Positions 20,201 to 35,200 of a DNA stretch of 64,000 nt are shown in pieces; the stretch's first letter is position 1, and every line of letters starts with the position of its first letter. The DNA is from Solen grandis (Eukaryota; Mollusca; Bivalvia; Adapedonta; Solenidae), in assembly GCA_021229015.1 (NCBI GenBank), contig CM037791.1, forward strand, positions 1,240,001 through 1,304,000, given 5' to 3'. Below the pieces are notes generated by a model. The model searched no databases. It worked only from the letters and a program-made list of their open reading frames with translations, and was not told where the DNA came from. The position numbers and the translations under genes were made by a program.

Positions 20201-23200
20201 TGATTGGCCTAGGTGAGGGGCATTGTTTTTTTTGAAGACATCCTGTTTTCTCCTTATTTTTCATGAAATATAATGTTTTCCCACCTTTTGCTAGGTTCAT
20301 GCAAGGAAATATCCATTCTGACAGATCTACTTAAATAGATATTTGCTTGTAATTTAAAAAATATCCACAAATTGATGTCTGCTTAAAAATAGTTTCATTT
20401 AAAAAAATTATCTTGGCACAAAATAAAGCAATAAAATCAGCATGAAATAAGTTTATATTGCGTTAGATAATTACATGCACACATTTGAAAATAAAATGTA
20501 AAATCAACTTAAGAGAAAAGCAACAAACAACATTGAGCATGTTTTCTTTTTTTGTAAATTTGCTTCTGCTAGAAATAGTTTAATAATTTGATTCATCATG
20601 GCAAAAATTATGTTAGCATGAAATAAGGTAGTAAAGTCAGCATAAAATAAATACTGCAGTAAAATTATATGATCACAATTGGAATTGAAAAATAAATTAT
20701 AAAATCTGCTTGCCTGGCTAAAGGCCAAGCAACAAACAAAATTTTGATAATTTTCAAATTGGCATTTTTTGTAAAATCTGTGAATTTATCCAAAAAAGAA
20801 TATGGAAATGGACCTAAATGTCATATACTTCTTTTATTATTTCTTTAAGCAGGGTTGCATGAATTACAGAACCTGTTACATTAAAATTTTCAGAGAAAAT
20901 ATATATTCTGGATCTGAAAGTTGTGTTTTTGAACACAATTTTTAGCTCGACTATTCAAAGAATAGGATGAGCTATTTGGAGTCACCCTTGTGTCACGTCG
21001 TCGTCTGCGTCCCAAGAAATGTTAAGGTTTTGTTTAACATTGCCATTATCTCCAACCAACAGGAACTTTTTTAATTTTTTAAATTCCTTTTCTTCTTTTA
21101 CTCTCAAACTTCATACATGTGTTTATCATCATCAGACCAATCAGTAGAATCAGGAACAGCAACTCTTCCAATTTTTTTTTATATTTATGGCACTTTTTGG
21201 ACTTAAAAAATGTTTAACGTTTGTTAAACATTGCCATTTTCTTCAGTTTTACTCATTGGATGTCTCTCAAACCTCACACATACCTTGATCATCATCAAAC
21301 TAGTAGAAACAAGGACAGTAACTCTTCCATTTATTTTTTAGCTCACATGAGCACAACGTGCTCAAGGTGAGCTTTTCTGATCGCCTTTTGTCCGTCGTCC
21401 GTGCGTGCGTGCGTCCGTGCGTCCGGCGTCAACAATTGCTTCAAACAACATCTCCTCCTAAACGGCTTGGCCAATTTGAAAAATATTTTGCAGGAATGTT
21501 CCTTGGATGAAGCTCTACTAAAGTTGTATAAATGGTTCTGGTCCATCGCATAATTAGGTCACAGGAGCTAAAAATAGATTTTAAAAATGAAAATTTAAAA
21601 AATCTTCTTCTCTGAAACCACAAGGCCTAGCCTTTTGATTTTTGGTATGTAGCATGATCTTATGACTCTCTACCAGGATTGTACAAATTATGACCCTGGG
21701 GTCAAAATTGGCCCCGCCCCAGGGGTCACTTGATTTCACAAAGGCTAATATAGGAAAAACTTGAAAAAATGTTCTTCTCCAAAACCACAAGGCCTAGCCT
21801 TTTGAATTTTGGTATGTAGCATCATCTTATGCTATCATCATAGCCCTATGGTGATAAATGACCAGGGATCATTTGTTTTACACAGAGTTATATAGGAAAA
21901 TCTTAAAAAATCTTCTTCTATGAATCAATAAGGCCTAGAGCTTAGATATTTGGTATGTAGCATCATCTTATGGGCCACTACCAAGATTGTACAAATCATA
22001 GCCCTATGGTGATAAATGACCCCGCACCAGGGGTCACTTGTTTTACATAAGAGTTATATAGGAAAATCTTAAAAAATCTTCTTCCATGAATGCATAAGGC
22101 CTAGAGCTTAGATATTTGGTATGAAGCATCATCTTATGGGCCACTACCAAGATTGTACAAATCATAGCCCTATGGTGATAAATGACCCCGCACCAGGGGT
22201 CACTTGTTTTACATAGAGTTATATAGGAAAATCTTAAAAAATCTTCTTCTATGAATCCATAAGGCCTAGAGCTTAGATATTTGGTATGTAGCATCATCTT
22301 ATGGGCCACTACCAAGATTGTACAAATCATAGCCCTATGGTGATAAATGACCCCGCACCAGGGGTCACTTGTTTTACATAGAGTTATATTGGAAAATCTT
22401 AAAAAATCTTCTTCCATGAATGCATAAGGCCTAGAGCTTAGATATTTGGTATGAAGCATCATCTTATGGGCCACTACCAAGATTGTACAAATCATAGCCC
22501 TATGGTGATAAATGACCCCGCACCAGGGGTCACTTGTTTTACATAAGAGTTATATAGGAAAATCTTAAAAAATCTTCTTCTATGAATCCATAAGGCCTAG
22601 AGCTTAGATATTTGGTATGTAGCATCATCTTATGGGCCACTACCAAGATTGTACAAATCATAGCCCAATGGTGATAAATGACCCCACACCAGGGGTCACT
22701 TGTTTTACATAGAGTTAAATAGGAAAATCTTAAAAAATCTTCTTCTATGAATCAATAAGGCCTAGAGCTAAGATTTTTGGTATGTAGTAGCATCTAATGG
22801 TTCATTACAAAGATTTTCAAAGTCTTGGCCCTACGGTGATAAATGACCCTGCGCCCAAGTCTTCTCTGAAACCATATGGCCCATTGCTTAGATATTTGGT
22901 GTGTAGTATTGTCAGGGGTAAAATGTTTTAGATTAAGTTATATCAGAATCCTTGTCTGTTTAAAAACCTTGACATCAGTTGAAGCAATGGTACTCAGGTG
23001 AGCGATTCAGGGCCATCATGGCCCTCTTGTTTTTCATATTTATGGCCCTTTTTGAACTTACAAAGAATTGTTAAAGTTATGTCTATTATCTCCACTTTTA
23101 CTTGATGGATGTCCCTCAAACTTCAAGTAGAAACAGGAACAGTAACTCTTCCAAATATTTTTGCATATTTATGGGCCTTTTTGGACTTGAAAAAATATTA

Positions 23201-26200
23201 AAACTTTTGTTTAACTTTGCTATTATCTACAGTTTCTTTCCATGGATGTCCCTCATAATTACACGTGAAATTGCATACCTGTGTTGGGGGTCAGGCTCTG
23301 TCATGAATTTTAAAATAGTTATGCCCCTTTTTTATTTAGAATCTCAGTTAAGGTTTTCACACCACCTCATTTTTTCACTTAACTGTTTTAGTTATTGCTT
23401 TGAAACGACCATCACCCCTACTTGTACATGGCCAGAATATTTTGTTTATTGCTCCTTGGGTATATTTTATTAATACAGAGATTAACTGCAACATTTATTT
23501 TTATTGACAAGCATTCGAATAGTTGAGCATGCTGTCTTATGGCCAGCTCTTGTTCATAACCTTCTCAGGCACAAAGTACTTGTCCAACACTGGAACTGTA
23601 AAAAAGGAATTATTTGGCATAATAAAAAAGTTGCTTGTTTCCACTAACCTAACTGACCCTGTTGTTTTGTACTGACCCTAAACTTTTTTTGTACTATTCA
23701 GGCTATAATGGTGCAAAATGCTGTTTTTCATCATACCCCTAAAAAAAAACTAAGGTATAAAATGAAAAAAAAAAAAAAAAGTTTAGCTGACCTACCAACG
23801 CTATTTTTTTTGGAGGTGTAAGTGGAAACAAACAACTTATTTTATTTTCACCACATTATAACTTGCTCCAATTCAATTTTAAGAATAAATAAGTTTAAAC
23901 TTATTGGCTGTACACTTTGGTTCAACCACTGTTATTGTGTTACCTCTCTGTTAGGTCCACCGGTCACAGAGGCACCAAATATCTCCATCAATTACACAGT
24001 TGGAGCACAAAGCGTTAAGATACATTTTGGGCCCCTGCTGCCAGGTGTATCATCCCACAAAGCGTGCCTGACTAAAGTCTTGCATCCCCCGAAGTGCCTC
24101 AAGACGGAGACTCTTCATCAGGTAGGTGTTCAGTCAGACGTTGTAGGATGTCCCTGTGCTGGACCTCAGTCCCACGTCAGATAGCGAGGTTCTTCCTCTT
24201 CTTAAAAAAAAGATGGTCTGAAAAAAATAAACATGATGTCAAATGATTTTAACATGAATATGCATATCATTTTAACCTATATAGAAGCTTTTTAAAACAT
24301 TTATAAACAAATGCATGATTGTGAACTTTGCTTTTAATAGTTATCTTTGTTCAACAATCCTCAATAAACATTTGGAGTGGGGATCTGTCTGTTTTTGGCT
24401 TTTTGTGAATTGAGATTTGCATACTTGTTTTGAACTTTATTTTCTCATTTTAAGCTTACCAGAGCACAGGCTCAAATTTACTTTAAAAACTTTAAATATC
24501 TTCTCCTCTGAAAGCATTGGTCAGAATTAAATTTCATAAAGCACAAATGGTCACCTCTTAGCCCTCTACCATAATTGCTAAAATGAAGATGATCCCTTGA
24601 AAATGAGGCCCCTAGGGGTTGGCTGGTTTCCTTATAATACTTGGGCCTCCGTGGCTGAGAGGGTATAGTCACTGACAGTCACTCTGCAACTCACCGCGTG
24701 GGTTCAAGTCCCGGCAGGGTTAATTCGGGTTTTCATGCGAGGAAGTCTTCCAGCTGCCTTGGGGTAGTTCAGTGGTTCTGCCTGGATGCCTCCATGCATT
24801 TGGGGTCTTCCTCCACCTGTAATTAGCTGGACTTAGCTATATGACTGAAATATGGGCGAAGCAACAGTAAACTCAAAAAATCAATAAATCCTTATAAGAC
24901 CTTATATAGAAAATTTTATGAAGTCACTAGTCAGAATTTTATTTCATTAAGTGCAAATAGTGACACCTCATGGGTGTCTACCATAATTGCTAAAATAAAA
25001 TTGATCTCCTGAAAAATGAGGCCCTAGGGGTTGCGTCAGCTAGTTTCCTTATATATCTTCATAGAAAAAAATCTTATTTCTTTTTCTATGAAATAAATAG
25101 TTAGAGCCTATTTTCCTTTGGCATATATTCTCACCTCTTGGCTGTTTACCATAACTGACAAACTGACATTTGCAAAACAAGAGGGGGCAAATTGTTTTGC
25201 AAATGTCTGTCTGTCTGTTGGTTGGATGGTCGGTCCGTCCGTTGGTAGATCACTTTGTTTCTAATCAATATCTGGAGAATGCTTGGGCCAACATTCCTCA
25301 AACTTAATAGGGTGATTAGTCTTGACTGGTATATTTGACCCCTATTGATTTTGGGGTCACTTGGTCAAAGGTCAAGGTCACAGTGACTTAAATATGAAAT
25401 TGGTTTTGATCAATAACTGGAGAATGCTTGGGCCCACATTCCTCAAATTTCATAGGGTGATTGGTCATGACTAGTAGAATACCCCTATTGATTTTGGGGT
25501 CACTTGGTCAAAGGTCAAGGTCACAGTGACTTTGAATATGAAAATTGTTTCGATCAATAACTAGAGAATGCTTGGGCTCACATTCCTCAAACTTCATAGG
25601 GTGATTGGTCATGACTAATAGATGACCCCTATTGATTTTGAAGTCACTTGGTCAAGGGCAAGGTCACAGTGACCTCGAATGTAAAAATAGTGTCCGATCA
25701 ATATTTGGAGGCCACTTGGATCCACATTCCTCAAATTTCATGGGGTGATTGGTCAGGACTAATAGATGACCCATATTGACTTTGGGGATGGGGGTGGAGG
25801 GAACATAGGGGGCATATGTGTCATTCTGATCACTCTTCTTGCTAATGTAAAGTTGATCCCTTGAAAAATGAGGCCCATAGGTGATCAGGTAGTTTCCTTA
25901 TACATGTATACTATGAAATAGAAAGTCCCAAAATGTATCTTCTTTTAAACCAATGGGTAGAATTTAATTTCTTTTGGCACAAATGTTCACCTAATGGTTG
26001 TCTTCTCTTATTTCTAAAATAAAGTTGATCCCATAAAATATGAGGCCTCCAGATGATTGCCTTTAGAATTCTTTGCTTTATAAACTTGCATCTGGTTACT
26101 GCTGCAGGTTACCAAGTAAAGTAAAGTGACTTGAATGGTTTTAAAAAAAGCTTATGTACTCTGGTAAGCAGTCTAGGGCTTTAATGGTCCTCTTGCTTGG

Positions 26201-29200
26201 CAGCATATTTTGATAAAATAACAATTAAATGCTACTTTGTTGCAGCTGGTAAGAAGAATGGTATATGAGACTTCCAATAGTTTTCTTTTTCATGAAAATG
26301 CTGAAGAAATTAATAAAACTTTTTTTTTTTCCACTCGCTGACTTTGCATTCTACTGGTTTCCATGGTATTTGCTACCATTGACTATCCATGTTAGAGTGA
26401 TCATCTGTCACCATATTAGTCTAAAAATTGCCAGAAAGATTATATGATACCCACAGTAAGTTATTTACAGTTTTATAGTATTTATTTTGGAGACCTTATT
26501 TAGAAAAGTTTTGATTTGACTGGTGTGGCAAATATTACTGTGATTTGTGTATACATTGTATACCAGGTATGTTACCAGGTGTGGATAATGTGTAGCCAGA
26601 CTGGGACATATAAGCAAGAGGCCCCAGGTTCAAGTCACTGACAGACTGAACATTTTTCTCTCCCTTTGAGTTACATATGGTATTAAGATTTTGTGTATAT
26701 TTATATAGTGAATGCAACTGTATTCTTTCAGGGTGTTGATACAGTAGATTTCACTGGCCTGCAAAGTGATAATTACACAGTTATGGTAAGTGGGACTTCA
26801 ATATTAATTAATTGTATGCGAACAGCATAAAACCAGATCAGCCTGCTAGTAACTCACAGGCTGATCTGGTTTTATGCTGTTTGCTGCTCCTCAGTGGTCT
26901 GGAAATGAGGATTTTATACTTAAATTTGGTAAGGTTTAACTGTGGTTTTCTGCAGATCAGGCTTTATGTGGTACCTATTGAGTGCGTCAAAATGAGTCTA
27001 TATGAGGGAAAGGGTTAACAGTGTGCCTGGATAATCCTTAACATTCCAGCTTTTCACCATACACCTCTCCAGTTTTAGTGTCACATGCTGTAAGCAGAGG
27101 TGACACATAAGGATCACTTTTCTGTTATCTGTCTGTCTGTCCATCTGTCTGTCCATCACACTTTTTCTGTCATTCTTCAGCATGTGACATGTGTTCCAAA
27201 GAACACTCTTGTTAGCAGTAAAAATGTAAACCCTGCCTTTTCCATTTATAGCTAGGTCAACAGTTACCTTCTCACAATCAGTATTTCAAACAAAACCAAG
27301 TGTTCTTTTGCATAAACCATGTCAGCCATTGACTACCATTTGTTACAATGCTGCTATCATATAGCTATAGCCTGTATGTCAATAGGTCTGTTTCATTAAA
27401 GAAAAAAAGGGGGGTCAGGTAGAGTTATGGTTCTTGGGCATTGCGCTTCTCCAGATCATCAGGAGTGAGGCTTGTGTTTTGTGACTTAATTGGGCACAAG
27501 GGCTGTCTCCATGTATCCCATTTTCTTTCCATGTCAAGGTCCAGGCCATCCTCTCTGCCAATTAGATGATTATCTAAGCAGTATGGCTTTCTTTCCTAAT
27601 TTTGCAAACTCGGTATTGCTTAATCCTTCAAGAAATGAAACCCCTAGATGTTTCTGGTGTACTTGAAGAAGGTCCAGACAGGACTTTCACCCCACATATA
27701 TCATAACATGCTGCATAGATCACAGCCTTGATTCAGCTAGACAGTTTCTCATGGGCAATGCATGCTTCAACTGAGCATTGAAACAACAGTGAGGAATGTA
27801 ATATAATATTGCTTTATGAAATAAGCAATTTATTTTGCTGGGGATAGGCACAGATGTTTATCACTTACATTCACAGAAGTTAAATGTGCTTATAGAATCT
27901 ATTAATGCATGCACCCTTAGGGTTCTATCTTCTTAAATGTTCAGTATTACATTCCCAAAATGATCCTGTCATACAGTCTGTTAATGATATTATTCACAGT
28001 GAAGAGTTACAAGTGATATTTGATTTCTAAGTCAAGTATTGCAAGAAAGAAAATAATAAAAAATAACACATTATCAACATTGTGCTTAAGAATGATTAAA
28101 ATGATATAAATTAATTTATATTAGATTTTAAAAACCTTTTAAAAGTTGCTTAATTATTATGTATAAGACTTCATTAACCCTTTCCCTCATATAGACTCAT
28201 TCTGATGCACTCAATAGGTACCACATAAAGCCTGATCTGCAGAAAACCACAGTTAAACCTTACCAAATTTAATTACAAAATCCTCATTTCCAGACCACTG
28301 AGGAGCAGCGAACAGCATAAAACCTGATCAGCCTGCGAGTTACTCTAACTGGCAGGCTGATCTGGTTTTATGCTGTTCGCATAGGTCTTTTCATGGTGTC
28401 CTCTATGAGGGAAAGGGTTAAGATATCATTGTAGTTGTATTTAATATATTCAACAAAAACAAATATGAATTATACATTACGATTTCTTCTATGTATTTAT
28501 CTGCAAAATATTCTTCTTTTCAGCTGACACTTGATCAAAGCAAATGATCAGTCCTGTGTTTAACAAAACATCTCAGTTTGAGGTTTTTCAAGATTTGAAG
28601 ATTTATAGGACTTGCTTATACTGTGAGCTCTGATTGTGAAACTATTCTAGGTGTATAGAGAAATAAAGGGAGATAGAACAGTTTTGCAGTCAGCACTCAA
28701 TATATTGTCATGGCAAATAGAAAATTTAATTATATGATATAATTAGCATCTTATTTTACAATAAAGAAAAAAGTTTTCGATTTCTTCAAAAGGTAGAGAA
28801 ACATTTCAACTTTGGATGTTTTGTGAAACACGGTTCAGATACCTCTACCTGAGCTCTCCTTGTTGCCTGCAGGACATTTCTTGTGTACGCGCATGTTTGT
28901 TTTCTGCAGATTGGACGAGGGAAGTTCCCGGACCAATACTACCGCACAAAGTTTTTCTTTGTGCCAGGTGAGTAGACCTGATTTGTCAGCTTGTCCAGCT
29001 GTGTGATAAATGTAATCTTCTCTTTACAAGTCATTTGATTCTTATCTTTGATACCCACTATGAAATTTTGGTTGGACATCCTAGGATTTCTTTGGTTTTC
29101 ATTAATAAGAATTTTTTCCTAGGAAAAGTTTGGAAAAAAACGCTGATACTGGCCACCATTTTTTCCAAATTCTATAAACTAATCCAAACCTTACATACAG

Positions 29201-32200
29201 TAAGAAAAAAATGAAAATTACTGATTTTCACTCCAAGGAACACTTAGGAATTATTTTATTATCAGTAAGCTTTACTTATGAAAACAATGTTGGGTGCTGC
29301 TGATATTAGCCACTTTTCAAAAGAATTCCCAAGAAACCAAACCAAATAATTATGCATTCAAAATATTGGGGGAAAAAAAAAGAAAAAAAAAAAGAATACT
29401 TGTCCTTAGCATGACTTACCCTTTGAGACATAAAATATTGAAACTTCATGGGTGGATAGACCTTATGGAAAAAAGTGAAGTTCACAAGAACTATAACTCT
29501 GCACATCGTGTTTTTGGAGTTATTGCCCTTTGTTAAATATTCCCATGACACTTCATAGATGGGTAAATTTATGGAGAAAAAGTGCAATATACAGGAACTT
29601 TTACTCTGTACTTCATATGTTTAGAGTTATTGCCCTTTGGTAATATTCATACCAAGTCCTTTTGTTAAATTCTATAATTCTTTACTTGATTTTTTTCTGG
29701 TAGTTTGTAGTTATTGCCCTTTTATTGTCCCCTACCGGTGGGGACTATAGGGTTGCCCTCAGTCTGTCTGTCCTGCCGGATGTCCGGAAATCTGGATCCA
29801 GCGATAACTTAAAAACCATTTAAGATAATATTATGAAACTCGGTATCTCGTTGTGTTATAATATCTCTGCCAAGTTCAATCATGGCTGATGTTAAATCAA
29901 TAGATCTGGATATATGGCCCTTGAAATATCAGAAAAATATTTTGGCATGTTTGCATTCTAGCTTACATCACTTCACAATGTAAGGTTATATGGCCCTTTA
30001 AGTATACAAAATCAAAGTGCACAAAGCACTCAGAGACTGTCGCAAGATTTACATGGAATAGCAGTGAGGGTCATGACCCTGATTCCATTCCTATATTGCA
30101 AACCTAATGAGGTCATAATCTTACTGCAGTAATACATTGTGCTGAGTGATACAATGTACAATTAAATTGGATGCAGTAATTATGCAAATTGGCAATGTCT
30201 ATTTTTGATTTTCTGCTACAGAAGACAGGTGGTAAAGCCAGTTTAAATGTTCATGTTACTTTGTTTACACTCTTATTGTTCACATTTTTAAAGAAATTTT
30301 GATCAAACTTCGGCATTTTGTGAAGGCAATTTCTATCAATTGTTTTCAGGAAAAACCTTACCACCTCCACCAAACACCAGACATGTTTTCATCATTGTGC
30401 TCACACTATCCTGTCTGGCCTTTGTCTCCATAGCAACCACAGTGACCTTCTGTATCATGAGGAAACGTAAGAGTTTTTTTGTGTTTTTTTTTTCAAGTAT
30501 ACTATCTGCCATTTTCAACTCTATTTCTGAAAATATCATTTGATGTGTATAGTGTGATTAATGTGTCACCTGCATAACATGGCTGACCAAATGGAATCAC
30601 TTTTTCAATAGGCTGACCAAATGGAATCACTTTTTCAATAGGCATCTTTGGCTTTTGACCGCTGTTGAAAATATACATGTAATACACATGGCTTTTTTCA
30701 GTGTTGAAAACAGAACCTTGCCCGTGATTTCAAACCCTGATGGAGTTAATGAAGAATCTATACCTTGGTATGTTTTCAACATTGAAGACTGACCCATGTG
30801 TTTGTGTGAACGAGGGTAATTTTTCTACATTACACTGGCAGTGAGGGCTGAAGGGTCAGTCCAAGTTACTCTGCAGCATGGGACAGAAGTCTTGTCAGGA
30901 ACAGATACATACATGATAAGATATGATTTGTGAATTTATTTGCTTAAAATAGACAAATATAGCATGTGTTAAGTTTTGCTTTGTCTTTATGCTCATAAAT
31001 ATCAACATGTCCACATTATCAGTTCATGTGGAGATGGTTGAATGTCTGTGGTCAGTCCATCTGTCTGTCAGTAATTCAGGAATAGTTTGTTTACACACTA
31101 GCAACATCATTTGTAAAGAAATCTCCTTCAAACTTTGTGGCAGCCTTCATTCATGGACATAATCCCTTAGCCAAGTTTAATCATGGCTAATATTAGCCCA
31201 GTAGATTGGGAGTAATGGCCCTTGAATTATGAAAAAAAAAAGCCAGATTTTACATTATTTAAATTCTAGCATTTGCCATTTCTTAATCAAACTTAATAAA
31301 ATCTTAATGACCACAATATCTCATACTTGTTTGATTATGGTTGATATCTGATGTCCCCCTCCTTTTTAAAAACACACACACATAAACATAAATAAAGGGA
31401 GACAACAATTTTAACATTTGAACTCCAGCAGCCTCCGTCTTCTTCAAACTTTGTGATGTTGTTTATGGCCATGAACTATCTCTCATGGCTGATATCCACT
31501 ACACCATCATCCATATCCATTACAAACCTGTCAATCCATTACAACCTGTCAATCCACACCTGTCAATCCATTACACACCTGTCAATCCATTACACACCTG
31601 TCAATCCATTACACACCTGTCAATCCATTACACACCTGTCAATCTTTTCAATGAATGCCTGCTGCATATTGAAACAGGAAAATATTTTGTTGCCTCAATA
31701 AGGAGCCAATCTTTACAGTGTATGCCTGCAACATTATGAGATGGGTGCCTTTTTTGCAGGTTCAATTAACTAAGTACCGTCAAATTTACTGTGAAGTTTG
31801 AATAAAGCTTTCGAGAACTGTTGGCATATGCTTGCAAGTGTTGTTTAATACTGTAGTTATGAATTGCATTAATAGTTTTATACAGATTTTTTTTTTTCAA
31901 AGAGTTAAATGTTGATTGCTGCTTCTGCTAAATAACAAATCAAACTGTGGAAGCCATTATAATAATTGGGCTAGTAAGAATAAATAGTTTCTGGTTATGT
32001 ATTTTGTTAAAAATTAAAGCAGAGTTCCAGAACATGCAGCCCCTGTGTTTCTGATTTGTTGTTGTCCTCCCACAATTCATTTTAGTTTTGTGAAACCTGC
32101 ATAAATTATGACAGGTACACAAACAGATTATCTGGACTACCGTATCAGATAAATGCAACATGTCCAAAATGTCACAAAAATGATGATCAGGGAATCACAA

Positions 32201-35200
32201 ATCTGAGTAAATGAATAGGCTTGCAAACAATAAGATTAACAGTAACAATAATTAAAAATATATTTTCAGATTTACAGGTGTGTAGTTCAGTAAAGTATTG
32301 ATGCGGTTTGGTTTAATTTGGAATTACCTGTAGCGTACACATGCATAAAATGAGACAATCAATAATTCTGAAGATAATATTTTTAATTAGTTTAAATATT
32401 TTATACTGATGATCTGTGAAAGGGTTATCGCCAGGAATCATAAAAATATACATTTTAACATGATAAAATTTAGAAATATCAGGTAATTTGAATTTTTTTT
32501 TTATAAAATATGCAAATTTATTTAAATTTTTTTTATTATATAAACTAATATCTATTACTTTTTAAGTCACTTTGAAAAAACAATTTAAATTGAATACATA
32601 GATTTGGCATTATTTTTCCGAAACTAAATATTTTCATGGTTCCTGTGCTCAAAAGGGTCAAAATTTGGGGAGAAAAAATTTAACCTGTTCAAAGACATTA
32701 TAGGCACTCACTATAAAGATTGAACTTTTTTGAGAACCTAAATATATTACCTGTTTCCCTATGTTACAAGCATGCAAAGGATATAAGACCTGGGTGGGTA
32801 ATCTCTACTGAGATCCGCTCCGGTTATTTTTTTTCGTATTGGCCTCCGCGGAGCTGATCTCAGTAGAGATTACTGGAGGGGTCACTGTGTTAACTTTTTG
32901 TGTTGCAGACCACTGTAAGTGTGGCGCGGCCTATGTTCCCACTCCTCAGAACAACACACAAGACCGACCAGAAGGTGAGTGGTGCAGGACTGGCACATGA
33001 CTCTTATCTCAGTAAAATACAGGTTTTAAAAATCTTCCATATCTTAAACACAAAATATTGAGAGAAAAAAATAGTAAAAGAACACAAATTTATACATCTC
33101 TGACACAACTTTATTATACCTTCATAGAGCTAACTTTAAATGGGTGGGGAAATGTTTAGAAAAATCTTTTAGTTCATCCTGTTGCATCCTCCTATTCCAT
33201 TTATAATGGAGTGGGATTATGACTCACTATAACTGATGTTTTTGATTGTTTTTTTTCTTATGATGCTAACAGTAGTTCTAGTGAATGATTGAGATAAAGT
33301 CCCTGTATTGGTTTTGCTACATTTTGGACCTCTTGGCCTTAAAGGGAGATAACCAAGGTTTCCTAATGTATCATTAGGGTACCTTGGTTATCTAAGTAGA
33401 GGTAAAGTGGTCCAAGACAAAGCGGAAACATTACAAGGACTTTACCCTAAGTTCACTAGTTATTTTCATTTAAGACCTTGGAGAGTCAGGGACTGATATT
33501 CCTGACGAAGAGACATCAAAATTATTGTGTAAGTTTTTTGTTTGCGGCAGATGTAAGCATTACTTAACCTGCTAGCTTTAAACTAAAATCCTAACTTGAT
33601 AGAAAGGCCTACTATATTTGTTTTAATAGAAGCCTGAAATATCTGTTAAAATTAAGTCTATACTATCTTTCAATGTGTTTTGTTGATACAGTGAAACCTT
33701 TCTCCATCTCATGATCCATGGATAATGTCAAACAATGTAATGGTATCTGTAGTTCAAACATGGAACAGTGTCTTCCTCATGGTCATTACACAAAACCATG
33801 GACAATGTCATAATGCCATGGACATTATCAGTAAACCATGGACATTATCAGTAAGCCATGGACATTGACATTTAGCCATGGACATTGCCAGTAAGCCATG
33901 GACATTGTCATTATGCCATGGACATTATCAGTAAGCCATGGACATTGTCAGTAAGCCATGGACATTCAGTAAGCCATGGACATGTCGTAGACATGACATT
34001 GCATAAGCATGGACATCATTATGCCCGGAATTAAGCATGGACATTGTCATTATGCAGTGGACATTATCAGTAAGACATGGACATTGTCAGTAAGCCATGG
34101 ACTTTGCCAGTAAGCCATGGACATTGTCAGTAAGCCATGGACATTATCATTATGCCATGGACATTATCAGTAAGCCATGGACATTGTCATTATGCCATGG
34201 ACATTATCAGTAAGCCATGGACATTGTCAGTAAGCCATGGACATTGTCAGTAAGCAATGGACATTGTCAGTAAGCCATGGACACTTCCAAATAAGGTCAC
34301 ACAGTAGGGGCATTAAGCTGAACTATTCTGAAATTTCCTTGTAGTGTGTGGACAGCCAGTCAATAGAGATGATGTGTCTTTGGAGAAAACACTTATGTGT
34401 TCATGTGACTGTTAAGAAGGAAACTGCCATAAAACAATAAAATATGTTCTGCCTTGTTAATTGGTCTAAGGTGATTCCTTATTTTGAAGAAAATGAGATA
34501 GATCAAGAACAACACAAGGAAAATATTCACATTGTTATGGTATCACTATTTTTGCCATTGCCTTTATGAGGACATAAATAAATCATAAACATGATGGAAA
34601 TAACGTCATCTTAATTGCTAGACATAGAATTAATTTAACATATTCAGAGGTATCAGACTATCAAGGTAGATAACTCTTGGTGGAATTTTTAACAAATATA
34701 GCCCCTTTTTTACTTATAAATCTTGGTTGAAGTTTTGCATACAATGTACTATCATGCTTATATCTCAGTAACCACGTTACCAGGCATATAGAATTGATTT
34801 GAAACATTTTTACCATGTTCACTGGCATCGTCTTACGGACAGCTCATGTTTTTACCGTGAATAATAAAATTATAGCCATTGCTATATGATATTTTAATTC
34901 ATATTAAAAAAATGATGAGAAATTTTCATCAATTTAAGTTTGATATATACATTGCATATACTTCACCTGGCTTCTGTTAAATTAAATTTGGTAGATGATG
35001 CTTGATATAATCAGGAAGCAGTGGTGTCTACAAAACAAAGCAAGTTAAGGTAATTCATCTATCATTAACCCTTTCCCTCATATAGACTCATTTGGACACA
35101 CTCAATAGGTACCACATAAAGCCTGATCTGCAGAAAACCACAGTTAAACCTTACCAAATTTAATTACAAAATCCTCATTTCCAGACCACTGAGGAGCAGC

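Noticed and set aside
22043..22495. 150-residue minus-strand reading frame
   Set aside because: It is made of 165-bp tandem units; because 165 is a multiple of three, any open unit extends the frame. No protein similarity recognised.
31453..31739. Overlapping frames over the CCTGTCAATCCATTACAC repeat
   Set aside because: By-product of a 19-bp minisatellite in an intron.
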